64,000 nt of DNA from Xestospongia muta (Eukaryota > Porifera > Demospongiae > Haplosclerida > Petrosiidae). Both the position numbers and the translations under genes were made by a program. The notes under the pieces are model-generated. The model searched no databases. It was not told the DNA's origin and worked only from the letters and a program-made list of their open reading frames with translations. This document shows, piece after piece, positions 35,398 to 49,100 of this stretch. Location of the stretch: contig OY848919.1 in NCBI GenBank assembly GCA_963693285.1, positions 10,101,461 to 10,165,460 of the forward strand, in the 5' to 3' direction. Positions within the stretch are counted from its first letter, which is position 1, and the number at the start of each line of letters is the position of its first letter.

Positions 35398-37090
35398 GTA
35401 AGTGTATATAATTTCCGTGTAATTATCTCATACAACTTGCTACCTCAATAGTGACAGCATATACAACTACTGTTAGCTTAGTGATCTACAAGCTGTTTAT
35501 ATAATGTTATATTGAATTGTATGTATACTGATTTCCCTTTTTGTTTTAATAGTATACATTCTACTACTTAATCAAATTATATTGGCATTTTCCAACAGTT
35601 TAAAATTAAAATACACATTTTGCAGACTAAGCAGTATATTTATAACACTTTTGACTGAGATATTTATTACTAATGTAGTTTAGAGTCTGGCTACTGCATT
35701 TCATCCTTTAGCAATAAATAATAGACTCTAACGTAACTCAGACAGATCCATATTACACAGCTGTCTTAATAGTGGATTGAGTTATACTGCTGCACAATCT
35801 TTGATGAAAGATAACAAACATTATTAAAGTCATTACTGTACAGTTTGAAAGCAAAAATAGCATTGAGTCCACAATTTAATATGTCATTTTTTTACTTTAT
35901 ATACATGGATGAATTACTATGAAATTTTGAGAATATTGTCAATTATTCAATGTGTATTTTGTTGGTATGTTGTACTTTTACAAAGCAACAAATTATACAA
36001 TGAGTAATTCACATAAATTCTAAATTCCATAGTAATCCATGCTACCTTATAATACCGATAGTTAATTATACACTTAATTGTATTTTAATTTAACTTGCTC
36101 GTAACTAAGTAGTCTTTATTTACAAGATATGAATTACCTTTATTGTTTAAAGTTTGACAATGTGTCATAAACTAATATCTATAATTTTATATGTGATATA
36201 TGTAAAGGATATTGTAAATTGCTTCGTCATTGCTAGCTAAGGGACGTCTATTAGAATGATGATGTTTTTGTGTGAGCATGCTTTGATGTATAGGAGTGTT
36301 TTTACTTGAACACAGTCTGTATAGCAAGGATGTTTACTAGTACTTGTTGTGTAGTTTTAGGACAATCATAACTGTTAAAGAAGTTATTTTGCGTAAAAAC
36401 TATTTTCGCATAAACAAATAACTTTTAACAGTTATGATTGTCCATACAACTACACATACATGAATTGTGATATAGAAATAACAGATTACATCATTGAGAG
36501 GGCATCAAAGCATACAATAATGAAAGGTCATTATTAATAGAATATTTTTTTAGGACATGACAAATAATTTTAATGTTCTATTGTAGACTTTTAAGTAATT
36601 ATACATATCATAATAAAATTATTTATGTGACTCACCCATGAACAATAAAATTGTATTACCATCATTACTGGTGTAAGAACCATTTTAACATAAATAAATA
36701 ACTTTTAACAGTTATGATTGTCCATAAAACTACATATACATTATTGTGACTCACCAAATAAACAATAAATTCTTGTATTAAAAGCAAGTATCTTTACTAA
36801 ATAATATATCTCATTGTCTATTACTAAACTGTCTACATTTTGAGATCATGTGTTGTAGACAATGTAACACATTGAGTTTAGCATTCAGCTGTTAATGTAC
36901 ATTCTATCAGAACAGTAGTATTCCTACTTAATTTAAATTAAGAGAGTGCAAATTAACTTATTGCTACCTTATAATACTTATAAATTTAATTTAACTTGTT
37001 CGTAACTAAGTAGTCTTTATTCACAAGATATGATTTACCTTTATTTTTTAAGTTTCACAATGTGCCATAAACTAATATCTAATTTTATAT

Positions 37091-37125
<35 letters not shown>

Positions 37126-40100
37126 AATACTATAAATTGCTTAGTCATTGCTAGCTAGTAGGACGTCTGTTAGAATGATGATGTTTTTGTGTGAGCATGT
37201 TATAATGTGTAGGAGTGTTTTTGTTTGAACACAGTCTGTATAGCAAGGATGTTTATTAGTACTTGCTGTGTATTTTTAGGACAATCATAACCGTTAAAGA
37301 AGTTATTTGGCATAACAACTATTTTCACATAAACAAATAACTTTTAACAGTTATGATTGTTCATAAAACTACATAAATATTAATGTGACTCACCCCACGA
37401 ACAATAAAATTGTATTACCATTTTTTTGGGATTTCAGATTGATTTATAGTATAATGTAGTATTGTTATGTTAATGCATTATTAACTAATGACAAACATGC
37501 ATTTAGTGAGATTATAATGTAGTTAAATGAGTTCCATCTATTTGTTTACACATTTATTATTATTGTATCATGATTTACCTTAACCAACTATTCAGATTAC
37601 TCCATTTTAATAAATAACATATGCACCTATCTTTTTGAGGCTATGAATTCCAAGATTATGGCAATCAACTTAGCTGATATTTGCTGCCTTGTTTTTCTGT
37701 TTTCTATAAATCAGTAAATTTATTAAAAAACTGTGAAATCTAGGTTAGTAATAAATAGATCAACAATAAATCAAAGTTTTTGCAACTGAAGGCTGTTTGT
37801 ATATCTAAAATAATGCCTCTGAGAGCAGGAAAAGAGTAATAATGAGATTTAAAGAATTAACACAATGAATTCTTAGTGGGCTGGTGACAATAACCATACC
37901 ACATATCATTATTGCTAAAAAAAATTTAATTAATATTAATTATACAATTAATTACTCAATTACCATTACAACATCCCTGTTGTACAACTAGCATCTTTTT
38001 TAGGTAAATTGAGGTAATATAGAGTGTGGCTATTGCATTTCATCATTTAACAATAAATAATAGACTCTAATATAACCCAGACAGATCCATTTTACACAGC
38101 TGGCTTAATAGTGAATTGAGTTATACTGCTGCACACAATCTGTGATGAAAGATAGCAAGCTTTATTAAAGTCATTACTATAGTTTGAAAGCAAAAATAGT
38201 ATTCAGTTAATACTTATTGTAATTACTGAAACCAACAATATAGTAACTCAATTTGTTCCAGGTGTTTATCAGTCTGTATAGGAAGGATGTTTACTAGTAC
38301 TTGTTGTGTATTTTTAAGACAATCATAACTGTTAAAGAACTATTTTCACATAACAAATAACTTTTAACAGTTATGATTGTCCATACAACTACATATACAT
38401 GAATTGTGATATATAAATAACAGATTACATCATTGATACATTGAGAATTTGAATCAATACCACTATACAAGACATCAAAGGATACAATAATGAAAGGTCA
38501 TTACTAGTAGAAAGTTTTCTTAGGACATGACAAAACAATTTTAATATTGTATTGTAGTTTTTATACATATCATATATAAATTAGAAAATTGACTCACCCT
38601 ATGAGTAATAAAATCATATTACCATCATTATTGGCTTTCACATTGATTTTCAGCATAATAGTATTGTTATGTTAATCAACTCTTCAGATTGGTCCATTTT
38701 AGCTCAATAAATAAGATATACTCCACTTTTGAGGCTATAATTTCCAAGGTTATGGCAATCAATATATTATGTAACATTGACTGGTCTAATTTGGGCTCAC
38801 TCACACTAGACCCAACATTGTTTAAACTATCTTTTTGCATTAAGAGCAAGTATCTTTACTAAATAATATATCTCATTACTAGACTGTCTAGATTTTGAGG
38901 TCATGTGATGTAGGCAAAGTAACACATTGAGTTTACTTTTCAGCTGTTAATAGTATTCTTACTTAATTAAATTTAAGAGATTACAAATTAACATATTGCT
39001 ACATTATAATACTGATAGTTAATTATACACTTAAATTGTATTTAAATTTAACCTATTCTTCATTCACAGGATATGATTTACTTTTAATTTTTTTACATTG
39101 ACAATGCGCCATAAACAAATATCTAATTTTATATGTGATATATGCAAATAATATTGTAAATTGCTTAGTCATTTGCTAACTAGTAGCTAAGGGAATGTTT
39201 TTGTATGAGCAGGCTTTGATGTGTAAAAGTGTTTTGGTTGAACACAGTCTGTATAGCAAGGATGTTTACTAGTACTTGTTGTATAGTTTTAAGACAATCA
39301 TAACTGTTAAAGAAGTTATTCGGCGTAAGAACTATTTTCAAATAAACAAATGACTTTTTAACAGTTATGATTGTCCATAAAACTACACATACACAAATTG
39401 TGATACATAAATAACAGATTACATTCTTGGTATATTGAGATTTTTAAAGCAAAACAACTAGAGAAGACATCAAAGTATACAATAATAAAAAGGTCTCAAA
39501 TCATATTACCATCATTATTGGGTTTCAGATGGATTAATACTATAACATAGTATTGTTATGTTAATGCATTATTAAGATTATTATAATGTAGTTAAATGAG
39601 TCCCATCTATTTGTTTACATATTTACTATTATTGTTTCATGCTTTCCCTTAATTAACTATTCAGATTACTCCATTTTAGCTCAATAAATAAGATATACTC
39701 CTACTTTGAGGCTATGATTTCCAAGGTTATGGCAATTAATTGGGCTGAAATTTACTGACTTGTTTTTCGATTTTTTTTATAAATCAGTAAATTTATTATA
39801 AAAACATTATGAAATTTAGGTTAGTAATAAATAGATTAGCAATATAAATCAAAGTTTATGTAGCTCAAAACTGTTTTATTTCTAAAATAATGCCTCTCTG
39901 AGCAGGAAAAGAGCAAAGAATGAAACTAAAAGAGTTAACATGATGAATGCTGAGTGGGTTGGTGACAAATTCAGTGGTAGCTTCGAGTTGTTTTAATCTT
40001 AGCAAAGGGTCTGCCCTCGGAAGATAATTTTATTAGTCAATTTTTCAGCGTGATATAGTTTGATACTAAGTAAAAAATTTTCCTTGAATTTTAAACACCA

Positions 40101-43100
40101 TCATTGATTTTAGAGAATAATCCTCTGTTTAGAAATAATAACTATTGTTCATAAACCAATTTAGCTAATCGATATATGACGCTAGACTGAACACTTAGGT
40201 TGAGAGTGAGCCTAACGAAGGTGTTACACTTTAACAGAATATTCTTGCCGTGTAAACAGAGCGTAAATAAGAAAGTCCATTTCATATTCTTGCCGTGTAA
40301 ACAGAGCGTAAATAAGAAAGTCCATTTCTTCTACTGCATGTAAATGGTTAATGTCCTTTCTTAGTTAAATCTTATAAGAAGATCTTGACGCACACGTATC
40401 CAAAGCAGCAGAATATAGTAATTGAAAATGAAGCAATCTCGTTGGTCAATATGATACAAGTCAGTCGATCTCATTAGCTACGTATTTATACAAATCAGAC
40501 CTGCTACCATCGGTGTATAATCATATATTTACCTCGACTTCAGTGTACAACCTATACTAACATTTTCTATAATACACTTTTAATCTTTATGATCTTAGTC
40601 ATATTACTATAGTAAATTAGTATAATGAACAGTTGCATATTAAACTGGCATAAAACATTTGTTTATTAACTATCAATTTGAAACGTTTATTTGCTTTGCA
40701 GGAGATAATGTACTGATCAAAAAGACATTGTGTTTATGCATATTATTAAAAGCAAAATATACCATAATTATGTTGTTGTGTATTCAAATCATATCTTAAT
40801 TTACTGGTTCTATTCCAGATCCATAAATACATTAACAACACCTCTTACCATAAACTATGACTAGTGTACAAAACTATATATCTGCTGTATGAATCGAAAT
40901 TTATTTGATACATATCAATACTTCATATAATAGAATGACATATTCTAATAATATCAATAATATCAATCTTTATGCGTGAATTTGGTCAAACAATATTCAA
41001 AGATTGATTTTATTGATATTATAAGAATATATCAGTCTATTATATGAAGTATTGATATGTATCTAATTAAATTTCAATTCATACAGCAGATAAAAGTATA
41101 TAGTTTTGTACACTAGTCATAGATTATTGTAAAGGCGTGGTTAATGTATTTATGGATCTGGAATAGAACCAGTAAATTATAATATGATTTGAATACACAA
41201 CAACACAATTATGGTATTTTAATTTAACTTGTTTGTAGCTATCTAAGTATACTTTATTCACAGGAAATAAATTAACTTTATTAATGTAAACCTAAACATT
41301 ACTCATTAATTATATGTCTAATCAATCCTCCCTACTCACTGCATGGGTGAGGGTCAAAATACTTTTGTTCTAACTATTCAAATGATGACCTTTTTGTGTG
41401 AGTATACTTTGATGTGTAGTTGTTTTTTTTAATGAACTGATTAAAGCAGATTTTTGTATGAATATTAGTCAATAAAACTATGGCTGCATAAACAGTGTTC
41501 AAAAACTGCTATGATATTTTATTAAAAACACTAGTACAGTTCTTGTTAGTCTTTCCATCCTAAGACTACAAACATACTCGTGTTTATTTTTAAGCACTAC
41601 TGTAATTATTCATTTTGTAAACAATGGTAGGGTAAACCATAAAATCCCTATGAAGATCAAATTAAATATTTTTGTTAAATTATAGCTTTAACAAATGGAG
41701 CCATGAGGTTGTATCGTAATGGGTATACCTCATCATCTTATTACTATGGTATTGTGAGGGTCTATTACAATAATGGATGGGGTAATATCTGTGATGATTA
41801 CTACTACAATTCTCCTGAAGCTAACGTCATCTGTCATCAATTGGGATATACTGGAGCCTCTAGTTACTCTAGAGCTGGATTAGTGAGGTTAGAACTTATA
41901 ATCATAAATGTAAGTCTGGTTCTAAATATTCCGTTTAGTTATGGCACTGACACTCTGTCTATGAAGATGGATGATCTCAACTGTGCTAGTAGCAACTACA
42001 TTACTATATTTCAGTGTTCCTTCTCTACTATCATTGATAGTGGATGTACTAATACTAACTCTTATGATGCTACTGTGTACTGCTGTAAGTGTATCAATTT
42101 TGTTCTTACCAATTGTTGTATTTCTTACAGATGCCACTAGGATTTGGAACAGTAGCCCATTCTCTGGTATGATACGTCTTCAAGGAGGTAGTTATCCTAA
42201 TGAAGGTCGTGTTGAAGTCTATTGTAATGGACAGTGGGGTACAATATGTGATGATGGATTTGGTTCTATTGATGCTCGAACTATTTGTAAACAACTGGGA
42301 TATAACAATTACTATAATTATGATCACCTCAGTCTGTAAGCATAAGAACTAGTAATTATACATACATTAATTGATGCATAAAACAGCTGTGGTTTATGAA
42401 TGACAAATTTGGATTAAACAGATAATCGTATCACTATAATAGATCTGGTAGTTCCAGTCAACCAATTTGGAATACATACATGTCTAGTTCTTCCTCTGAC
42501 ACATGTTATGGTAGTAGTAATTCCTGTCCATCAAGTTCAGTCAGTAGTTGTTCCCACTCAGAAGATGTTACTGTGGAATGTAGTAAGTGATAGTATCAAT
42601 TAACTCTTAATTTGTATTATTATGATGAAAAGAAGTGTTATTTTCTCATTGACATAACATTTTGTAATTTATTTTTGAGGCCCAGACCTGTAATAAATAT
42701 AATAAGCTTATCAAAGTCTTTTGAAATATCAAATGACAATATTTTAACATTTAGTATTCTTTAATAATTCTTTTTTAACTATCAACAACAAGTAACGAGT
42801 AATCTAATACTATATTCAATGCAAACTAGACTTTATTATTTAACAAACTGTAAAGAGCTATATTATCTATACAATTGCTGTGATATATTTACATCAAACA
42901 TTTCAATTCAATCTGTATACCATCATTGTGATAAATTTCATCCACATCACAGCATTTACTACCCTCTTTAAAATATTCTTATGATGATGTTTACAATGTA
43001 TTAATAAAAAAGGATTTCATTTACTTTAGCTTACAGCACCTCTTATTCCAAATCATCTAATACAAAGACTACTTGTTCTGGACTAATTTGTAAGTCTAAT

Positions 43101-46100
43101 AATAATTATAATTTATGATTTCAATTATATTATAAACTTAGTTGTTATTAATAGCAACTCTACCTCTGAAACAAGATTGAACTGCTTACATTAATCGTCT
43201 ACTGAAAACTCATGCTATCTTCACAACATTTAGCTTTGTTCCATTGATTTGTTTAGAAGCTGAGCATTACAATCTAAAGTTATATGATAGTTTACTTCAC
43301 TTTACCAATTTCTTAATTCACTAAAATTATAAGATAAATAATTTTGTTCAATATGTATATTGAAGTCAGAGATTGTGATAACATTTCTAGCTTTGTTCGA
43401 AAAACATTTTGTTTGTACTAATTATAATAATATTTATAATGATTTAAATATGTATTTAGTTGAATTAATTGACAGTTGAAAGTATATTGATGTATTTCTA
43501 TCTAGCTACAACAGGTACTATTATTTTATCACGTAATGGATATACCTCATCATCCTATTACTATGGTATTGTGAGAGTCTATTATAATGGATGGGGTAAT
43601 ATCTGTAATGATTACTACTACAGTTCTACTGAAGCTAATGTCATCTGTCATCAATTGAAATATACTGGAGCATCAAGTTACTCTAGAGCTGGATTGGTGA
43701 GGTTAGAACTAATAATCATACTTATAGTCAGATTTTAAATAACTCTGTTTAGTTATGGCACTGACACTCTGTCTATGAAGATGGATGATCTCAACTGTGC
43801 TAGTAGCAACTACATTACTATATTTCAGTGTTCCTTCTCTACTATCATTGATAGTGGATGTACTAATACCAACTCTTATGATGCTACTGTGTACTGCTGT
43901 AAGTGTATCAATTTTGTTCTTACCAATTGTTGTATTTCTTACAGATGCCACTAGGATTTGGAACAGTAATCCATTCTCTGGTATGATACGTCTTCAGGGA
44001 GGTAGTTATCCTAATCAAGGACGTGTTGAGGTCTATTGTAATGGACAGTGGGGAACAATATGTGATGATGGATTTGGTTCTACTGATGCTCGAACTATTT
44101 GTAAACAACTGGGATATAACAATTACTATAATTATGATCACCTCAGTCTGTAAGTATAAGAACTATTAATTATACAGATATTAATATTAATGCATAAAAC
44201 AGTTGTGGTTTGTAAATAAATGATATATTAGGATTAAACAGACTACTGTATTACTATAATAGACCTGGTACTTCCACTCAACCTATTTGGAAAAGATACA
44301 TGTCTAGTTCTTCCTCTGACAAATGTTATGGTAGTAGTAATTCCTGTCCATCAAGTTCAGTCAGTGGTTGTTCCCACTCTGAAGATATTACTGTGGAATG
44401 TAGTAAGTGATAATATCATTAAGTCTTAATTTGTATTATTATAATGAACAGTGTTATTAATTACTTTATTAAGATAAACTTTGTAAATAGCTTGGAAGCT
44501 GGACTTGTAGCAAATTGTTAAAAGGGTTACAAATATCAACTCTTTGAAATAACAAATGACAGTATTTTAAGATTTATTTTTCTTGAACAACAATCGTAAC
44601 TACTGGTTGTATTAATTCCAAAGATGTTACTTTAAATTGGTATTGTTTTGGATTGGAATAAATTTAGTATTAAGTTTTAGTATGGAAGTGTAGTTTCTTT
44701 TAGTTTTAATTTTGGTGGGTACTGTCATTTTTTAGCTTTACTTAAATTTTAGTAGCCTAAGATAGATGATGTAGCAAGTAATTTAATACTTCATTCTGTG
44801 TAATTATGATTATATTGTTCAACATGATGTCAAGACCTTTTTTATCTATACAATTACTATGATACATTTAGAACAAGAATTTCAATTTAATCTATATGCC
44901 ATCATTGTGATAAATTACAACATTTGCTACCTTTGTTATTATAATAAAAGAGAAATCATGTGAAATATTTCTTTAGCTTACAGCACCTCATATTCCAAAT
45001 CATCTAATACAAAGACCACTTGTTCTGGACTAATTTGTAAGTGACATCTAATAATAATTATTAAGATTACTTTATTAATTTAGTTGTTATTAATAGTGAC
45101 TCTAACTTACTAACAATCATCTATGGCTTACATTAGTTATCTGCAGAAATCTCAAGCTATCTATTATAGTGTTCAGTCTTAGTTCAGTCAACTTACTGAG
45201 AATCATAGCTTTTCAATCTAACTTTTTATTTCCTTTACTTCATTTTAATAATTTCTTAATTCCCTAAAATTGCAGATAAGGGTTTTACAAGCAACATAAT
45301 TATGTTAAGTATATATATTGAAGATTAAAATTGTGTAAATAATTCTAACTTTGTTTCAAAAACATTCATTGTTATACCAATTATAGTAATATGCATAATG
45401 ATTTTTAATATGTATAATAATAGTAATATATATATATATAAAGATGTTATGAACTTAAGTTTAATTTAATTAGTTTAGAGTTAGAGTATATTAATCTAAT
45501 ACTTACTATCTAGCTACAAATGGTGCTATTATTTTATCTCGTAATGGGTATGCCTCATCATCCTATTACTATGGTATTGTGAGGGTTTCTTACAATAATG
45601 GATGGGGTAATATCTGTGATGATTACCACTACAGTTCTACTGAAGCTAATGTCATATGTCATCAATTGGGATATACTGGAGCCTCTAGTTACTCTAGAGC
45701 TGGACTAGTGAGGTTAGAACATATAATCATACTTGTAGCCAGGTTTTAAATATCTCTATTTAGTTATGGCACTGACACTCTGTCTATGAAGATGGACGAC
45801 CTCAATTGTGCTAGTAGCAACTACCTTACTATATTTCAGTGTTCATTCTCTACATACATTGATAGTGGATGTACTAATACTAACTCTTATGATGCTACTG
45901 TGTACTGCTGTAAGTGTATAAATATTAATTTTATTTAATACTTATTACTTTATTGCAGATACCACTAGGATCTGGAACAGTAATCCATTCTCTGGTATGA
46001 TACGTCTTCAAGGAGGTAGTTATTCTAATCAAGGTCGTGTTGAAGTCTATTGTAATGGACAATGGGGGACAATATGTGATGATGGATTTGGTTCTACTGA

Positions 46101-49100
46101 TGCTCGAACTATTTGTAAACAACTGGGATATAACAATTACTATAATTATGATCACCTCAGTCTGTAAGTGTGAGAAGTAATAATTAGTCACATGTTATGT
46201 ATAATATGTTAAGTATGATTATAATAGTTACAGATTACTACTATATCTCTATAATAGATCTGGTAGTTCCAATCAACCTATTTGGAGTACATACCTGTCA
46301 AGTTCTTCCACTGACACATGTTATGGTACTAAAAATTCCTGTCCATCAAATTCAGTGACTAACTGTTTCCACTATGAAGATGTTACTGTCACATGTAGTA
46401 AGTAATAGTATCAACTAACACTTGATTTCTATTAATTGTGTTATTGTAATGTCTTAAAATGATAAGAAGTGTTATTATTTTATTGAAATAAATTCTTTTT
46501 TAAATATATTGGAGGCCTGATCAATCTTGCCTTTATATCTTACTTAAGTGCAATGAGTATAATAATTTGGTGCATTTATAACAAACATTAAATTTTAATC
46601 TATTTACAATTATAGACAGATCATAACATTTAGTACATTAACATTATCTAAAATATATTTTTAAACTGACTATTTTAATTATTTTTTACACTTTAATAGA
46701 TTAAGCTTAATAATTATATAAATACATGTATTATATTTCTGTTAGCTTACAGCACCTCTTATTCCAAATCATCTAATACAAAAACTACTTGTTCTGGACT
46801 AATTTGTAAGTTATGATGACATAGTCATGACCGTATTATATATAATTTTAATTATATTAAGAGCTATGGTTTTAGCATAATAGGTGCTTAACTTGCAATT
46901 ATGATGTGGTGTTTAGCTTTGATTGAAAAATTCATTTATTACTTTATACAGACAATAGTAATATGTATGTTGACTATGAGCTCTTTTAGTTTGCGGTTAA
47001 AGAATGTTGATCTATTTTCATCTAGATGACATTGCTAGAAATGGTGCTATTATTTTATTTCGTAATGGGTATACCTCATCATCCTATTACTATGGTATTG
47101 TGAGGGTCTATTATAATAATGGATGGGGTAATATCTGTGATGACTACTACTACAATTCTGCTGAAGCTAATGTCATCTGTCATCAATTGGGATATACTGG
47201 AGCTTCTAGTTACTCTAGAGCTGGACTTGTGAGGTTAAAATTTATAATCATATTTATAAGTCAGGTTTAAAATATCTCTATTTAGTTATGGCACTGACAC
47301 TCTGTCTATGAAGATGGATGACCTCAACTGTGCTAGTAGCAACTACCTTACTATATTTCAGTGTTCATTCTCTACATACATTGATAGTGGATGTATTAAT
47401 ACTAACTCTTATGATGCTACTGTGTACTGCTGTAAGAGTATAAATATTTATTTAATACTTATCATTTTTGTTACAGATAGCACTAGAATTTGGGACAGTA
47501 GTCCATTCTCTGGTATGATACGTCTTCAAGGAGGTAGTTATTCTAATCAAGGTCGTGTGGAAGTCTATTGTAATGGACAGTGGGGAACAATATGTGATGA
47601 TGGATTTGGTTCTACTGATGCTCGGACTATTTGTAAACAATTGGGATATAACAGTTACTATAATTATGATCACCTCAATTATTTGTGAGTAATAATATTG
47701 ATGGCCAAATAGGTGTTAAAATGATTGCATCATTTCAGATATGGTACTTCCAGTCAACCAATTTGGAGTACATATATGTATAGTACTTCCTCTGACACAT
47801 GTTATGGCACTAGAAATTCCTGTCCATCAAATTCAATATATACTTGTTACCACTATGAAGATGTTACTATCACATGTAGTAAGTTGTTATATTAATTTGT
47901 TAACAATCTAATTACTTATGTCCACTCATTATCATTATCATTGTTTCTATTTATTAAAAAAATTTCATTTTATTAACCTAATTAGTTAGGTGTAATCATT
48001 ATTATTATTGTATTCTTTAGTTTACAGCAGTTTATATTCAAAGCCTACTAATTCAAATACTACTTGTTCTGGATTAATTTGTAAGTAATTATATTAATGT
48101 ATTAAGTTACAAGATTTTAAAAAAGTGTATTGTCTATATATAATAATCCTTTCAGTTTGCATAATCTTTTATTGTTTAGCTAATGGCGCTCAAAATGGTG
48201 CTATTATTCTATCTCGTAATGGGATAGCCTCACCATCTTATTACTATGGTATTGTGAGAGTCTATTACAATGGATGGGGTAATATCTGTGATGATTACTA
48301 CTACAGTTCTACTGAAGGTAATGTCATCTGTCATCAGTTGGGATATACTGGAGCCTCTAGTTACTCTAGAGCTGGATTAGTGAGGTTAGAGCTTATAATC
48401 ATACATGTAGTCAGGTTTTAATATCTTTTTGTAGTTATGGCACTGACACTCTGTCTATGAAGATGGATGATCTCAACTGTGCTAGTAGCAACTACCTTAC
48501 TATATTTCAGTGTTCTTTTTCTACATACATTGATAGTGGATGTATTAATACTAACTCTTATGATGCTACTGTGTACTGCTGTAAGTGTATCAATATTTAC
48601 TTAATAATTATCAATTTTGTTACAGACACCACTAGGATCTGGAACAGTAGCCCATTCTCTGGTATGATACGTCTTCAAGGAGGTAGTTATCCTAATCAAG
48701 GACGTGTTGAGGTCTATTGTAATGGACAGTGGGGGACAATATGTGATGATGGATTTGGTTCTACAGATGCTCAAACTATTTGTAAACAACTGGGATATAA
48801 TTATTACCATAGATATGATCATTTAAGTCTGTAAGTATTATTAATAAAAATAATCTATAAAAATTCTTTAAATATGAACTGTTTGTTTACTTCAATCAAA
48901 TTGTTTTCACTTGTCAGTCCTATAATTGCTTTTGGATTATGTTTTACCTTTTTATGTCCACTTGAATCATTTGTTCTATAGTTGTACACAAATATTTGAA
49001 GCATTAACCACACACTACACTTCTGGAACATTCAACAATCATTAATTACTGTTAGCTCTTCCATAACTGTTATACTAATTGAGTTTCGAGACTGGTGTTC

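Larger units (their letters stand above)
35398..41685 (+). other. Intron 1 of gene 3 (6.3 kb)
   Basis: No exon was recognised. The intron is built from repeated segments. A block with AGTCTTTATTCACAAGATAT, CCATAAACTAATATC and GCTTAGTCATTGCTAGCTAG occurs near 36110, 37010 and 39050 (and at 34500 upstream), and is usually followed by the 105-bp hairpin. A (TA)n run is at 37097-37122, a 465-bp inverted repeat at 40754-41219 and minisatellite relatives at 36600, 37380 and 38565. A short tandem duplication of about 53 bases lies at 40226-40330. The last 400 bases match the end of gene 4 intron 1. Confidence 0.7.

Noticed and set aside
43920..44141. Recurring minus-strand frames of about 73 codons opposite every C exon
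   Set aside because: They occur at each C exon because the sense exon is conserved. They look like hydrophobic antisense shadows with no independent start context, splice or family support.
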